Shown here one piece after another: positions 32,471 through 43,425 of a DNA stretch of 64,000 nucleotides. Origin of the DNA: Chloranthus sessilifolius (lineage: Eukaryota; Streptophyta; Magnoliopsida; Chloranthales; Chloranthaceae). The notes below the pieces were generated by a model, which saw nothing but the letters and a program-made list of their open reading frames with translations, did not search any database and was not told the DNA's origin. Each line of letters begins with the position of its first letter. The stretch's first letter is position 1. Position numbers and translations under genes: made by a program. Location of the stretch: NCBI GenBank assembly GCA_021018995.1, contig CM037587.1, positions 7,132,866-7,196,865 of the forward strand. Direction: 5' to 3'.

Positions 32471-32617
32471 CAAGGATCAAAATTTTGGCCGAAATGACAA
32501 AATTATCGGTTTCAGTCCCCACCGAAATCGAAATTTTGGACTGAAATTTCGATCATTTTTGCATAGGGATTGAAATTTCGATTTCAATTACCTCCAAAAC
32601 TGAAATTTTGATCCTTG
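32471..32617. mobile_element. hAT-type MITE, CAAGGATCAAAAT ends, CCGAAATTTCGG interior
   Basis: CAAGGATCAAAATTTTGG and GAAATTTTGATCCTTG are near-perfect inverted ends. The interior words are GGCCGAAATGAC, CCACCGAAATCGAAATTTTG and GAAATTTCGATC. The 8-base flanks (GGGCCGCG, GGATTGAG) do not match. Confidence 0.65.
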
Positions 32618-33830
32618 GGATTGAGGATATGCGCTCAAGCGTAGAGATATCTCTACGTCAATTGATATGTGCACGACACATAGCGCCTTTTTTGTGAAGT
32701 GATAGGTGACATGAGAACCACTTTACTAATTAGAGTTACACCTTTAAAATATTTTAAAGGTTAAATAGCCTTTCAGCCGTCATTATTGAATTTTTAAAGT
32801 CTCTTTTCTCTTTCTTCTCTCCACTCTTTCAAGAATTTTTCAGAGTTATTTTTTCAAATATATTTTACACAAAAAATATGAGCAGCCGGTAAAAGAGAGT
32901 TAGCACCTTGACAGTAAAGCGCTGTGTGACGGAGGTACGCAGCGTGACTACTCAGGCCATCCGCGACACCACTCGTGCACTTGGTGCTCCACGCAGGGAT
33001 ACGCTATGTGGTGCCAAGAGGGAACGCAATATAAAGTCACGAGGGTTTCGCAACATAACCGCGATACAGTCGCATGGGAAGATGATGCAGGGGGTCATGG
33101 GCGTAGTGGTGTGAGGCATGACATTCTGTGCCATAGAAGGATTCCATGTGTCATGAGGGTATGACAAACCAATACGTTTGAGGTCCTTGAGTTATTTACC
33201 CATAGATAGTGTTTGGACCATTTATGTGAGAGAGGTGCTGGATGAGATGTCTCCTACTCACACGGGGGCCTTGCATCGTCAGAGGGTGCTCAAGTGTCTC
33301 CTGGCTCGAAAGGGTGGGCCTAAGACGTTGCTTCGATAATACCGTGTGACACTAAGGTGAGGTTGTCATGTGGCCCCGGGCCGACGTCGCAGTGCACATG
33401 GGTCAATAATGAGGTAGGCACTCGAGGGCTACATGAGACACGGTAGCTGAAGGTCGGATGTAGACGTGTGTTAGTAACGGGAAATGCACACGATGGTAGG
33501 CTTGGTTCGGTATGTTGGCGAGTTATATTAGAATGAGACTACATGAGAAAATGCATGCTACTGTTACGAAGCGAGGTACTAGTGTACGCCATGCGAGTTT
33601 GAAACTTGAGCAGGTCAAGCAAGGTACAGAAATGCTGGCAGGCATGTCGTAATAGGTATGATGCGATGAATGGTTGGCCTCGAGAGAAGGCAACCATGAA
33701 CGAGAGCTCCCGTCCTCTAGGCGGGTGATATTAGAGTCTGATGGTTGGGTAGGTTGGCTTCGTTAAACACGACATTGAGGCGCCACACGGGTATGATAGT
33801 CGTGTCGGGCTGCGCCCCCATGACAGATGG

Positions 33831-35700
33831 TGATGTGTTGATTTAATTTGTACTCGTAAGTGCACGAATCGTGATGTAGTCAGTGGGTGCAAAGTACGAG
33901 ATCGTTCCTACGAGGATTAGTTAGAAAATTTAAAAATAAAAAATAGCAATTAACTAAAAGAGTTTCCACAGATCTATCACAGTAACCAACAATCTAGGGT
34001 TCTCATAAATGAGATAAATGCTAACAGATAAATACTAAAGGAATTTAACAATTAATGAAAGATAAGGATTGAGATGCTAAATCCTCCCATCGTAAGTTTA
34101 TCATTTACAGAATACCAATCTGTGGATTAAGAAATGAGATCTTTAACAGATTTCTCAAAAGAAGCACTGCCCTATACACACGTGAGTTCTAAAATATATA
34201 TCTGATATCACGGAGATGTATGATTAACATCCTATGAGTGTATGATTAACACTCACACCTCGGACAACATTTAGAACCCAATCTCTAGGGTGATTTCCAA
34301 AGGACAATATAAAATCAAGGAGATGTATTATTAACATCCCATGGGTGTATGATTAACACCCACACCTCAGATCGTGATTGGAACTCACCACTGGGATAAA
34401 GTCATACTATCAATCCGAGATCAAGGAGATGTATGATTAACACCCCATGAGTGTATGATTAACACTCACACCTCAGATGGTAGTAAAACTTCACCCCGAG
34501 ATGGGTAATAATTAGGATAAAATTATTATTGCAGATCTGAAATCATAGGGCTCCTAGATCTCGGACTGAAATGATGATTTCACCATTTTCAAAGAATATT
34601 AAGGTCTTAAAAAGTATCTAACATCTCAATCACACAGATTTATATTAATATAAAATGAATACCTCGGATGGGGTTCATTAGATCCCCATCCTTAATGAAA
34701 CTAGCCACACATAATTGAAATAAGTAATAAAATAAATACAGAAGTTGAAAATACCATTAAAATACCGTAAAGAATTATCCACAAAAATTCACAAAAGCTT
34801 TAATCCAAAGTACGTACACCTCCTTCTTGAAAGTGGATCCAAATCAGAAAACTAAGACTTATCTTCTCTCACAATAAATATTAAAAAGATAGTTCAAGAA
34901 ACTGAGACTCTATGCTCTTACAGGTTAAAAAGCAGAAGACTAAAAAAAATAGAAGAATGCAGTAAAAAAATGAAAACTCTCAAAAACAGAAGTCCCTCAA
35001 AAGAAGAATGCAGAAAGAAATAAGAATAAGAATAAGAATAATCATCTCTGAAGGACTCCTCAAATGAATATATCTCAAAGAATATCTTTTTCCTTAATTG
35101 TCAAAACAGAAGCCGCTTTTTCCTCCAAGATTTTATTCCGTGAAAAGAGTACCGAGATTTTCGAGGCCAAACAAAATTTCGAACTCAAATTCAAATTTGG
35201 TCGATCGATCGACTAAAGAGGGTCGATCGATCGACCATATCAGATTCTGTTTTGAAATTCCAAATCTTCCGGATTAGGTCAATCGATCGACCAAAAAGGG
35301 TCGATCAATCGACCTCACAGATTTTCGTGAATTCCCGCTACACTTTGTATCAGACACTGCCTCGGTATTTCGGCCATAACTTTCGATCCCGAAGTCGGAT
35401 TGAGGCGATGTTTACGGCGTTGGAAAGCTGACGATGAGTTCTACAATGTTTGCGTTTTGACAAATTTCTGAATCTAATGTCTTGAAGGTTCAAATTAAGC
35501 TCCAAGTCGGGATAAGTTTCGAATGATCCAAGGTAGCACGAATTTGACGTTATATTCTGAACTTTTGGATTATTTCATGCTTAACATATCTCCAGGCCTG
35601 TAAATCACTAAAACTATATAAAACATGTTAAATGACTTTCATCGGGTAGCTAAATGTAGGTCTTTAGGGGTAAAATATCATCATATTTCACTGCACATCA
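33831..35700 (-). mobile_element. Solo LTR, same family as 54098-55895, inserted at a primer site
   Basis: On the minus strand it starts TGATGTGCAGTGAAATATG and ends CAAATTAAATCAACACATCA. It aligns with the LTR at 54098-55895 over most of its length (1870 bp). The flanks GATGG and TATGG share four bases, and the insert falls inside the primer-binding region of the host LTR element. It contains four GTCGATCGATCGAC-type palindromes (35200-35315) and a tandem array at 34188-34490. Confidence 0.75.
34188..34490. repeat. Tandem array inside the LTR, unit about 120 bp, three copies
   Basis: GGAGATGTATGATTAACATC / GAGTGTATGATTAACACTC / ACACCTCAGAT recurs three times with substitutions. At the equivalent place the LTR at 54098 has its own, differently worded array (55085-55455). 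Confidence 0.75.
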
Positions 35701-37875
35701 TATGGTATCAAAGCCAAGTTCAATCCGGAAGAGGTGATGTGGTGCCAGAGGGCACGCAATATCTTGGTGCCAAAGGGCATGCGATGTAGTGTCAAGATGG
35801 CACACGATATCTCAGAGCTAGTTAAGAGGTGAGGACATTGAGACTAAAGAACCAGGTGAATCTGAGATGGGTGACGCTGGGGAGATAGTGGAAATGTGTG
35901 GACCTAAGAACTAGGATAAATCGGAGAGTTTGGGAAATAGAGGGGTTAAATCAAGGCCGAGGTATCAAGGTGTTTCGAAAGCTGAACTTAGTCAGCGAAC
36001 AAATTGCTTTGTCATGAAACGACAATGCACGGATGGTGTGTAGTGAAGACTTGAAGTTTAGGGACTACATTATCAAGTGAGGGCATATTTAAGAAAAAGA
36101 AGTGTCTTTGTGTTAATGAGGACATTGACGATTTTGAGTGGGGGAGGATGTGACGGAAGTAAGCAGTGTGGCTACCCAGGCCATCCGCAACACCACTGTT
36201 GCACTTAGTGCTTTGTGCAGGGGTACGTTATGTGGTGTCAGAAGGGCATGTTATGTGAAGTCAGGAGGGCTTTGCAACACGGTCGCATAGGAAGATGATG
36301 TGGAGCGTCATGGGCATAGTAGTGTGTGGTATGACACTGTGTACCACGAAAGGAATTCGTGTGCGGTATGACAAACTAATACATTTGAGGTTATCGGATT
36401 ATTTTTTCATATATGATGTTTTGATCATCTATGTGGGAGAGGTGCTAGATGAGATGTCTCCTAGCCACACGAGGCCTTGCATCGCCAGAGGGTGCGCAAG
36501 TGTCTCATAGGCTTGAAAAGGTAAACTTAGAAAATTACTCTGACAATGTCGTGTGACACCCAAAGTGAGGTTACCATTTGGCCCCAAACTGGCGTCGTGG
36601 TGCACTTTGGTCAATAATGAGGGAGGCACTTGAGGGCTATGCAGGACATGGTAGTGCACGATAGTTGAGGGCCTGATGCAGATGCGTGTTTAACGGGAAA
36701 CGCACATGATGGTGGGCTTGGTTCAGTATGTCGGCAAGTTATGTTGGAATGAGATTGCATGAGGAGCTGCATGCTACTGTTGCGAAGCGAGGTACTAGTG
36801 CAGAGCACGCGAGGGTAAAGTTTGAGCAGGCTAAGCGAGGCACAGAGGTGCTGACAAGCGTGTGTAAGGGACACAATGCGATGAATGATTGGCCTCGAGA
36901 GAAGGCAACTGTGAGCGGAAGTTCCCGTCCTCTAGGCGGGTGGTATCAGAGTCTGATAGTTTGGTAAGCTGACTTTGTTGCACGTGACATTGAGGCGCCA
37001 CACGAGTGTGATAGCGGTGGCGGGCTGCGCCCCCGTGACAGTTGGTACCTTCGCGCGCCTCTATATCGAAGTGTCAGCGCTTCGCTAAAAACAGAAAAAA
37101 AAAATGGCGTCGGCACCTCTAAATTAACGTGCTAGTACTTTAAAAAAAAATAAACAATAAATTTTTTATTTATTTATTTATTAGCGAAGCGCTCGTACCT
37201 CAATATAGAGGCGTTAGCACCTCGACGTCGGAGTGTCAACGTTTCGCTGTCGAGGTGCTAACAATTTGTTATCGGCTGCTAATATTTTTTTAATAAAATA
37301 TACCTGAAAAAGTAAGTTTGACACTTTCTTAAAAAAAATAACAGTGAGAGAAAAAAGAAAATAATTTTTAAAATTTTTTTAAAAAAATAAAAAATAATGA
37401 CTGATAAAGAATATAACTTTTAAAATATTTTAAAAATTTTAACCCTAATTAGTTAAGTGAGCCCTATATCATTTATTACTTAAAAAAAAAAAAAAAAAAA
37501 AACATGTATCACGCCCACATTAATTAGTGTAGAGAAATCTTCCAGATAGTCCCCAAAAAAGATTTGAACGTAGGTTTTTCACTTTATGAAGCCAGCAGTC
37601 GATAAACTCGTCATATCCATTGAGGTTGGTTGAGAATTTTTTAAACCGTTCGTTGTTAAAATATGTACTCATCGAAGGGCTTCGATCATTTGATAGGCAT
37701 GAGAGTTGATTGAGACATGTGTAAATGATGAGTCAAACCCAACAAAATTAATAAATAAATTTAGTAGGATCTATATAAATAAATAAATAATATCTACTAT
37801 TGACCTTTCATTTACCTTTTGGACTAAAAGGTCAACAGCCCAAAAGTCAAACGTGAGTATCACGATGGTTCCACT

Positions 37876-38090
37876 CAAGGTATAAAAAATACCGATATGT
37901 ATTGAATTTAAGCAAATCGATACATACCAGTATCCCAATAGGGATACCCGATCGGCCGATACATATGGGTTTATCCCTAATTTTACAATTCTTTTTTTTT
38001 AAAAGTAAAATTGGCTGATACATATCGATCGAGTCGTATCAGTCTTGGACAAACCAATACCCGATCGATACCGATTTTGATAATTTGGTC
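37876..38090. mobile_element. hAT-like MITE remnant with CGATAC palindromes
   Basis: CAAGGTATAAAAAATACCG on the left, then GATACATACCAGTATCCC, GATCGGCCGATACATATG and CGATCGATACCG words; the right end is near TTTGATAATTTGGTCC. It directly abuts the next MITE. Confidence 0.5.
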
Positions 38091-38098
38091 CCTATAGG

Positions 38099-38371
38099 CA
38101 TAGTCATCAAATCGGGGTTCGACAATATTTTTATGCAAGGTTAAAATTTGGAAAATGCCAACAAATTTGGGAAGTTTGGGAAACCATTCGAAAGAAAAAT
38201 CGGTGAAAAAAATTAAAAGATTTAAACCTATAAAAAAGAAAATTTAATATTATAAATTCAAAATTTTTTTGAAAAATTTAGGAGCTATTTGCATGTTATT
38301 TGCGAAATTTCAAATTCCTGAGACCTTAAATTCGCGAAATTTTCAAAAATTAGACTATGTTTGTGACTATG
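38099..38371. mobile_element. hAT-type MITE, CATAGTCATCAAAT family, perfect 8-bp TSD
   Basis: The ends CATAGTCATCAAAT and the inverted GTTTGTGACTATG are clear. The flanks are CCTATAGG on both sides (38091-38098 and 38372-38379), identical and palindromic. The interior has TTTGGGAAGTTTGGGAAACC, ATTCGCGAAATTTTC and similar words. The family matches 15531-15746. Confidence 0.8.
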
Positions 38372-38429
38372 CCTATAGGTATGCCGAATGCGCCTACGAG
38401 TTCGAAACTTAGTGAAATCCCTTGACTGG

Positions 38430-38745
38430 TGCAAATCACCTGATGGAGATCGTATTTCACCCCAACCTATAACACAATAGATCTTAAGACCACCCGTGTA
38501 TTATTAGACGGTCTATTTTTTATTTTCACGTGACACAAATCTCATAAAGATGACCCTTGTATTATAGGACACACATCACACTCAAACATAATTTTAGGAT
38601 TTTTTTTTTTTTAGGGGTGGGGGATATGTGAGACATAGAATAAAAAAACCAACGGCCTGATGGTTAGATCATGGTATCAAGATCCGATATAAGGATCAGA
38701 GTCAAATACAATCTCCATCGTTTGATAACTAAACTGTAGGCACCA
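38430..38745. mobile_element. GGAGATCG-family MITE in unit B
   Basis: CTGATGGAGATCGTATTTCA and CAATCTCCATCGTTTGATAA lead inverted arms. It is the counterpart of 28725-29060. Confidence 0.65.
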
Positions 38746-39499
38746 GCTGGTACTGACAAACCAAAGGGTAGCTCTAGTTGCAACTACAATTTAAAATTCC
38801 ACTATGCGAACCGCTGGAATTTATATGACCTACGAGCTTAATGCAGTCAACAAAGTCCGTCTCTGAATTCTGCTTGAACAAACTTTTGGTAACTGACTTC
38901 TGCACCATTGACCTTTGAGGCTAACAAGTCAATGACCAAAAGTCTATTAAACTGGAGAGGTAGGGTCACACACTATTTACACTCACCAAAACTCTAAAAG
39001 CACCCACTTGTCTCATTGGGTAAATCTCCTACAAGTGGGTGCTGGCTTGGTTGGGGTAAATAAAGTTTCCCTAAAATATACTGGACTCTTCTAGCTGTCA
39101 TTTAAGTACAAAAATGGGGTTCATATCATCTTACATGCATCTGGTTTCACATGCCAGCCATGTATATCATCAAAGTGATAGATCATAGATTGAAGCGCAA
39201 CTGACTCAAAAATAATATTTTAAGGCGATTTAAATCATCTGATCTGTACACTATAATATCAACCGTTACTTTTAATTTTAATGGATGACATTAAAGTTTA
39301 CCAACATAAGTGGTTCATCCACTGAACCACTTACATGCATGTTTTTTGGGGCTGAGACGTGTTCCAATGATAGTGTCACTTTGTTAATATGCAACACTAT
39401 CTTGTTGATATGGAATTAGCATAGCAACCCAATCCATCTAGCCAAAGGCCAATTTCAAATTTAACTTGGCTTCTACATATGGTGCGCTACTAGATGATG

Positions 39500-40315
39500 T
39501 CCTCTTTATTGGTACATGGGAATAAAAATATGAGGATCAAGTGATAGATGCTAGTGGGAAAGCCTCAATGAAGGTTATGAGCAGCCTAGCGGCACTTCTC
39601 TCGGAGATTATATAACGGTAGGCGGTTGATCAACAATTCAGATTTTATGGGACCTGACACTCTTATCGGCGACTCATTGGATGATTTATCTACTTTACGG
39701 TCACTAGTCTCGATATTGTATCTTCAGTTTATATGCTCAGTTCGTTCATGAACCAACCTTGGAAACCTCGCCTTGATGCAACTATATGAGTTCTATGATA
39801 TCTCAAAGGCACACTTGGTCGTCAGAGAATATTTCTTTCTGCATCTAGCCCACTGTGCATGTTAGTACATTGTGACTCCTATTGGGCAAGCTTTCCTATC
39901 ACGTGTTGCTCTACCAATGATTATTGTACAATGCTTGGTGATAGTATTATTTCATGGAAACAAAGAAACAACCCACAGTCCCCCATTCATCTGCTGAAGT
40001 GGAGTATCGCTCCATGATAGTTGCATCTTATGAATTACAATGGTTATGCTACCCTTTTACAGGACCTGAAGTTTTCTCAAAAGAGGCTCATGACTCTCTT
40101 TTGTGATAATAAAGCCACCATACATATCACGACTAATCCCTTTTGTTTCGATCGTACAAAATACATTGAACTTGACTCTCATCTAGTTCTTGAACATCCA
40201 ACAATGACTTATTCAAACAAGTCACATATCAACCACTCAACAACCGACTGACATATTCACAAAGGCACTTCGAAAGGATCAATTTTATCGTCATAAGCGC
40301 AAGTTCAATGTTCCG
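39500..40315 (+). mobile_element. Copia-type retroelement fossil, RT end and RNase H region
   Basis: Translated stretches resemble the end of reverse transcriptase and RNase H of Ty1/Copia polyproteins, including SWKQ-, LFCDNKATIHI- and FTKAL-like words (the last near 40257-40270). The pol end lies at about 40310. It is broken in several places and has no paired LTRs in the window. The first part is shared with unit A. Confidence 0.75.
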
Positions 40316-40317
40316 AA

Positions 40318-40490
40318 GAAGAAATTATAATAAGCCGACCTCAAATAGCATACCAACAACGAACTGCTTATGTGGCGCGATGCAAGTAGTTGGCCCGACT
40401 TGCATTGTTGGGACTCATTGCGCTTGCATCGTGCCACATGAGTGGACTGTTGAATGGTCAGTTGTTTGCGGTTCGTCATATATCAGTGTC
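40318..40490. repeat. Hairpin repeat shared with 44230-44400
   Basis: The arms TGTGGCGCGATGCAAG and CTTGCATCGTGCCACAT are inverted around TGTTGGGACTCATTGC. The same order, more diverged, is at 44230-44400 (GAGCAGACCTCAAACAAC ... GGGTCAGCCATATATAAG). Probably a MITE. No target duplication found. Confidence 0.55.
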
Positions 40491-40580
40491 CCAATCCAAT
40501 CCATCTAGCTAAGTTCAATTTCATATTTGAATTTGTAGCTACTGATTTCATGGATCGGCATACTTCCTTATTTGGATTTA

Positions 40581-41074
40581 GGGAAAATTTTAAAATAACC
40601 CCTGAACTTTTATCACATCATTTATAATGCACCTAAACTATTGCTCTTATCTAATAGAAATCCAAAGTACACATAAGTTCATCAACTAAACCCCTACCGT
40701 TACCTTCTATGCAAACGAAAAATATTGAGTTGGCATACAACACCCCAAAATAGCATGAGTGGCATACCAATGTGGGAGAAAGGACCAACGGTTCTTTGAG
40801 ATTTTTTTTGTTCTTTTTTCAAACTATTTTGGAGAGACAAGTCAAATCAATAGTCATGCCTGTTAAGTCCTCTCCACGTTTGCATGCTAGGCACACTATT
40901 TTGGGGTGTTGTATGCCAACTCAGTATTTTCCGTTCGCATATTAACGGAAGGTGACAGTAGGGGTTTAGTTGATGAACTTATAAGTACTTTGGGTGCTTA
41001 TTAGATAGGAGCAATAGTTTAGGTGTGTTAGTGTTGACGGGGTGAAAGTTCAAGGGTTATTTTGAAAATTTCCC
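40581..41074. mobile_element. Mutator-like MITE with perfect 9-bp TSD
   Basis: The ends GGGAAAATTTTAAAATAACC and the inverted GGTTATTTTGAAAATTTCCC lead arms of about 200 bases (AACCCCTACCGTTACCTTC pairs with GGAAGGTGACAGTAGGGGTT). The flanks are TTGGATTTA at 40572-40580 and TTGGATTTA at 41075-41083. No frame of interest. Confidence 0.85.
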
Positions 41075-41089
41075 TTGGATTTATATCCT

Positions 41090-41770
41090 AACAATCTTGA
41101 AATATTTGTTCCATATGTAATCTATATATACCTGCTATACTAATGTATTAATATACATTTGATTTTATTTTAAAAACTAACATACTTGACATTTTAGATT
41201 AGTCATTTATGTATGTCACATGGCATAATGATAAATCACATTTCAATTATGAGACCGTGAGAGATAAAAATATACTTTCACTAATATAAGATCACTTAAA
41301 TGATGGATCTATTGATCCAAACACCCAAATATTTTTCCTAGGATCTAGGCGTATGATTAATCAAAACAATAAATCAACAATCCATAAATTATAATATATA
41401 TGTGCATACCTTGGTTGTTAGCCATGAAAGATGGGTTGCCGCTTGGATTTTCATCGATCTCTTCGCTCTCAATACCTACGAGGACAATGGGGATGTTTTT
41501 GCTAATAAGAAGGTTGAAGTGTGTCGAACAATCGTTGGGACTAAGCATCCCTTATATTTATAGCCAATGAGTCATTTTCCATTAAAGACTTAAATTATTA
41601 ATTATATTGTGATTGAAAATCACAATCATACTCTAACTAAAAGGCTTAATTATTAATTATTTATTCTCTTTAAATTCGCCGAATTAGCAAATATTATATC
41701 TCAAGATTGATCTTATATCATTCATCGGTCAACGGATTGACCATAGTAACAGCCACCAAAAATAGAAACG
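41090..41770. other. No gene recognised
   Basis: AT-rich. The 63-codon minus-strand frame at 41357-41548 has no family. Nothing assignable. Confidence 0.3.
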
Positions 41771-41777
41771 TCTAACA

Positions 41778-42200
41778 TTAAATACCATTTTTGTGTTTAA
41801 ATGTCCATTAAGAACAATTATCCCTTAAATTAAATTCTTTATCAACCTTTTTATTATTTTATTATATTTCTCATGAAAGAAAATGTAAGCATCTTAGCAT
41901 AGCTTTAAAATTGTAATGTTTTATTTATTTTTTGGTTTCCCCCTTTATGAATGAAATTTCTCGAATTCATAAAAATAAAAAAATAAATAAAAGGTGGTGC
42001 CCATGTGAGTCTCATTTAAACACCATTTTTTTTGTTTCAATGTGGATTAATTAAGAACCATTATCCCTCATATTGCATTATTTTTTAAACTTATTATTAT
42101 TATTTTATTATATATTTCTTAAAAGATAATGTGGGCATCTTAGCAGAATTTTAAAATTGTAAAAAGAAAAATTATAAAAAAGTGTGGTTCCCATGTGATG
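41778..42200. repeat. Two-copy tandem duplication of about 235 bp
   Basis: TTAAATACCATTTTTGTG ... AAGAACAATTATCCCTTAAA ... GCATCTTAGCATAGC ... TTTAAAATTGTAA recurs from about 42016 as TTAAACACCATTTTTTTTG ... AAGAACCATTATCCCTCA ... GCATCTTAGCAGAATTTTAA. The first copy carries an extra A/T-rich stretch before GGTGCCCATGTGAG. Confidence 0.7.
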
Positions 42201-42374
42201 ATCAATTTCTCTTTTGTTTGCTTCATTGGAGGCTATAAAGGTGCATGGGGATGCACAGTGCACTTTACAGTCTTTATTTTGCATCACTAACTCATTATTT
42301 GCGCTTTGTCCATCGTTCATGCAACCGTTAACTTTGACTCATCATTTGATCCGGTGATTCCCTCGTGTGTAGAG

Positions 42375-42533
42375 CAAGGATTAAAATTCCGGATGTCTTT
42401 ACGGTTTCGGTGCGGACCGAAATTTCGGCTAAAATCTTCAAACACATATAAAATAAGCCGAAATTTTATATTATCGTTTCGGTTTCTGTGATGCCAGAAA
42501 TCAAAACATTTGGGCCGAAATTTTGAACCATAA
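42375..42533. mobile_element. hAT-type MITE, CAAGGATTAAAAT ends
   Basis: CAAGGATTAAAATTCCGG on the left and GCCGAAATTTTGAACCAT on the right, with GGACCGAAATTTCGGC and AAGCCGAAATTTTA inside. No clear target duplication. Confidence 0.6.
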
Positions 42534-42553
42534 TATGGTGTTATGATTATTGA

Positions 42554-42656
42554 TCCAAATTCAATGCTTATCTATCAAAAAATATATAATATTTTATTAA
42601 ATGTCCAAATTCAATGCTTATCCATAAAAAAAATATATAATATTTTATTAAATGTT
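42554..42656. repeat. Two-copy tandem repeat of about 51 bp
   Basis: CCAAATTCAATGCTTATC plus AAAAATATATAATATTTTAT occurs twice, head to tail, nearly identical. Confidence 0.85.
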
Positions 42657-42994
42657 GAAATGTTATTGTTAAAAATAATTGGTGGAAATGATGAATTAAA
42701 GAGGCAACGAACTTATATGCAAGTACGCGAATTGAATCCGATGTTTATATAAGCCTTTCTTCCTACCCGATGTGGGATTTATCCGACAAGTATATATATA
42801 ATTTTAAAATCTTTAAAATAAACAATAACTATAATGCCTATGTCCATTGTATTGAGCTTTTGAGGTAACGTAGCAAGTTAGAAATGATTTGCAACTTTTT
42901 ATACATAATATGGTGATTTGGAATTAATGTTACTTAATTTGTTCATTCATATATCAAATCTATATTTAAAGGATAATGGAATATTTCTAGAACC

Positions 42995-43141
42995 AATGAG
43001 AGTTTGACGTAGTGGCTAAGACCATACTTGAAGAAGCGGAGGTTCCGAGTCCGAATCTCACCCTCTGTTGGCCTCTTGTAGAGATTTATCCCTATTAATT
43101 GGTATGTGTGATGTGTTGCACATGCATATCCAAATACATGT

Positions 43142-43183
<42 letters not shown>
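42995..43183 (+). mobile_element. tRNA-derived SINE ending in (TAA)n
   Basis: The A-box-like ACGTAGTGGCTAAGACC and B-box-like GTTCCGAGTCCGAATCTC are spaced as in a tRNA promoter. The body is followed by TTATAATAATAAT repeats to 43183. The length of about 190 bp fits plant SINEs. The left target duplication was not found. Confidence 0.65.
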
Positions 43184-43184
<1 letters not shown>

Positions 43185-43314
43185 CAAGAATTATAAGACA
43201 TCATGCTTTTGGGAAAAATTAATGTAAGATTGGTTTGTGTGATGTGATGCACATACCTGAGTAAATGTTATAATAATAATAATAATGCAAGAATTATAAG
43301 ACATGATGCTTTTG
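43184..43314 (+). mobile_element. 5'-truncated SINE copy with long direct-repeat flanks
   Basis: The SINE tail (GGTTTGTGTGATGTGATGCA ... AATGTTATAATAATAATAAT) is repeated. It is bounded by GCAAGAATTATAAGACATCA at 43184 and GCAAGAATTATAAGACATGA at about 43287, both followed by TGCTTTTG. This is either a second, truncated insertion with a target duplication of about 25 bases, or a local duplication of the first element's tail. Confidence 0.6.
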
Positions 43315-43425
43315 TGAAGAATGTAGGCTCAAGCCATGTTATTAGCTTTTAGACAAATGGTTATACAATTATGCTTTTGTGAAGTAGCAGGGTTTAAAAT
43401 TGCACTAATTGAATGACTCCACTAT

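Larger units (their letters stand above)
32925..37040 (+). mobile_element. LTR element with very short interior, inserted in the long-TIR element
   Basis: The LTRs are 32925-33825 and 36149-37040, both beginning TGTGACGGA and ending GTGACA. After LTR 1 comes a primer site, TGGTATCAAAGCC (initiator-Met tRNA type; 35703 onward after an insert), and before LTR 2 a purine tract, GTGGGGGAGGA (36138-36148). Without the nested solo LTR the interior is only about 450 bp and encodes no gag or pol, so it is non-autonomous. The frames within the LTRs are incidental. The five-base flanks do not match clearly. The LTRs differ at many positions, so it is old. Confidence 0.7.
32641..37545. mobile_element. 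Long-TIR (foldback-like) DNA element split by nested LTR elements
   Basis: The outer 280 bases on the left (from GTAGAGATATCTCTAC) pair with the outer sequence on the right (to GTGTAGAGAAATCT). Shared ordered blocks include ATTGATATGTGCACGACACA, CTAATTAGAGTTA, AAAATATTTTAAA, a TCTCTTTTCTC run, GCAGCCGGTAA and GTTAGCACCT. Without the LTR elements the element would be about 790 bp. The inner right part (37042-37260) has further inverted words (GCGAAGCGCTCG, CCTCTATAT). No transposase. Superfamily uncertain. Confidence 0.65.
30438..39960. repeat. Tandem duplication, unit B (about 2.9 kb of shared sequence plus later inserts)
   Basis: It aligns with unit A in blocks: 30438-30640, 31440-31760, 32340-32460, 37580-37740 and 38390-39960. 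Between them are unit-B-specific sequences: 30650-31430 (AT-rich, unassigned), 31760-32340 (unassigned), a hAT-type MITE at 32471-32617, the nested element 32641-37545, and two hAT-type MITEs at 37876-38371. Unit B lacks the solo LTR and the hAT MITE found in unit A. Confidence 0.7.

Noticed and set aside
32908-33167. Overlapping frames of about 70 codons on both strands
   Set aside because: They lie inside an LTR and recur, closed, in the partner LTR at 36149-37040; not genes.
43058-43252. Minus-strand frame with a poly-Ile run
   Set aside because: It is a translation of the (TAA)n tail of a SINE.
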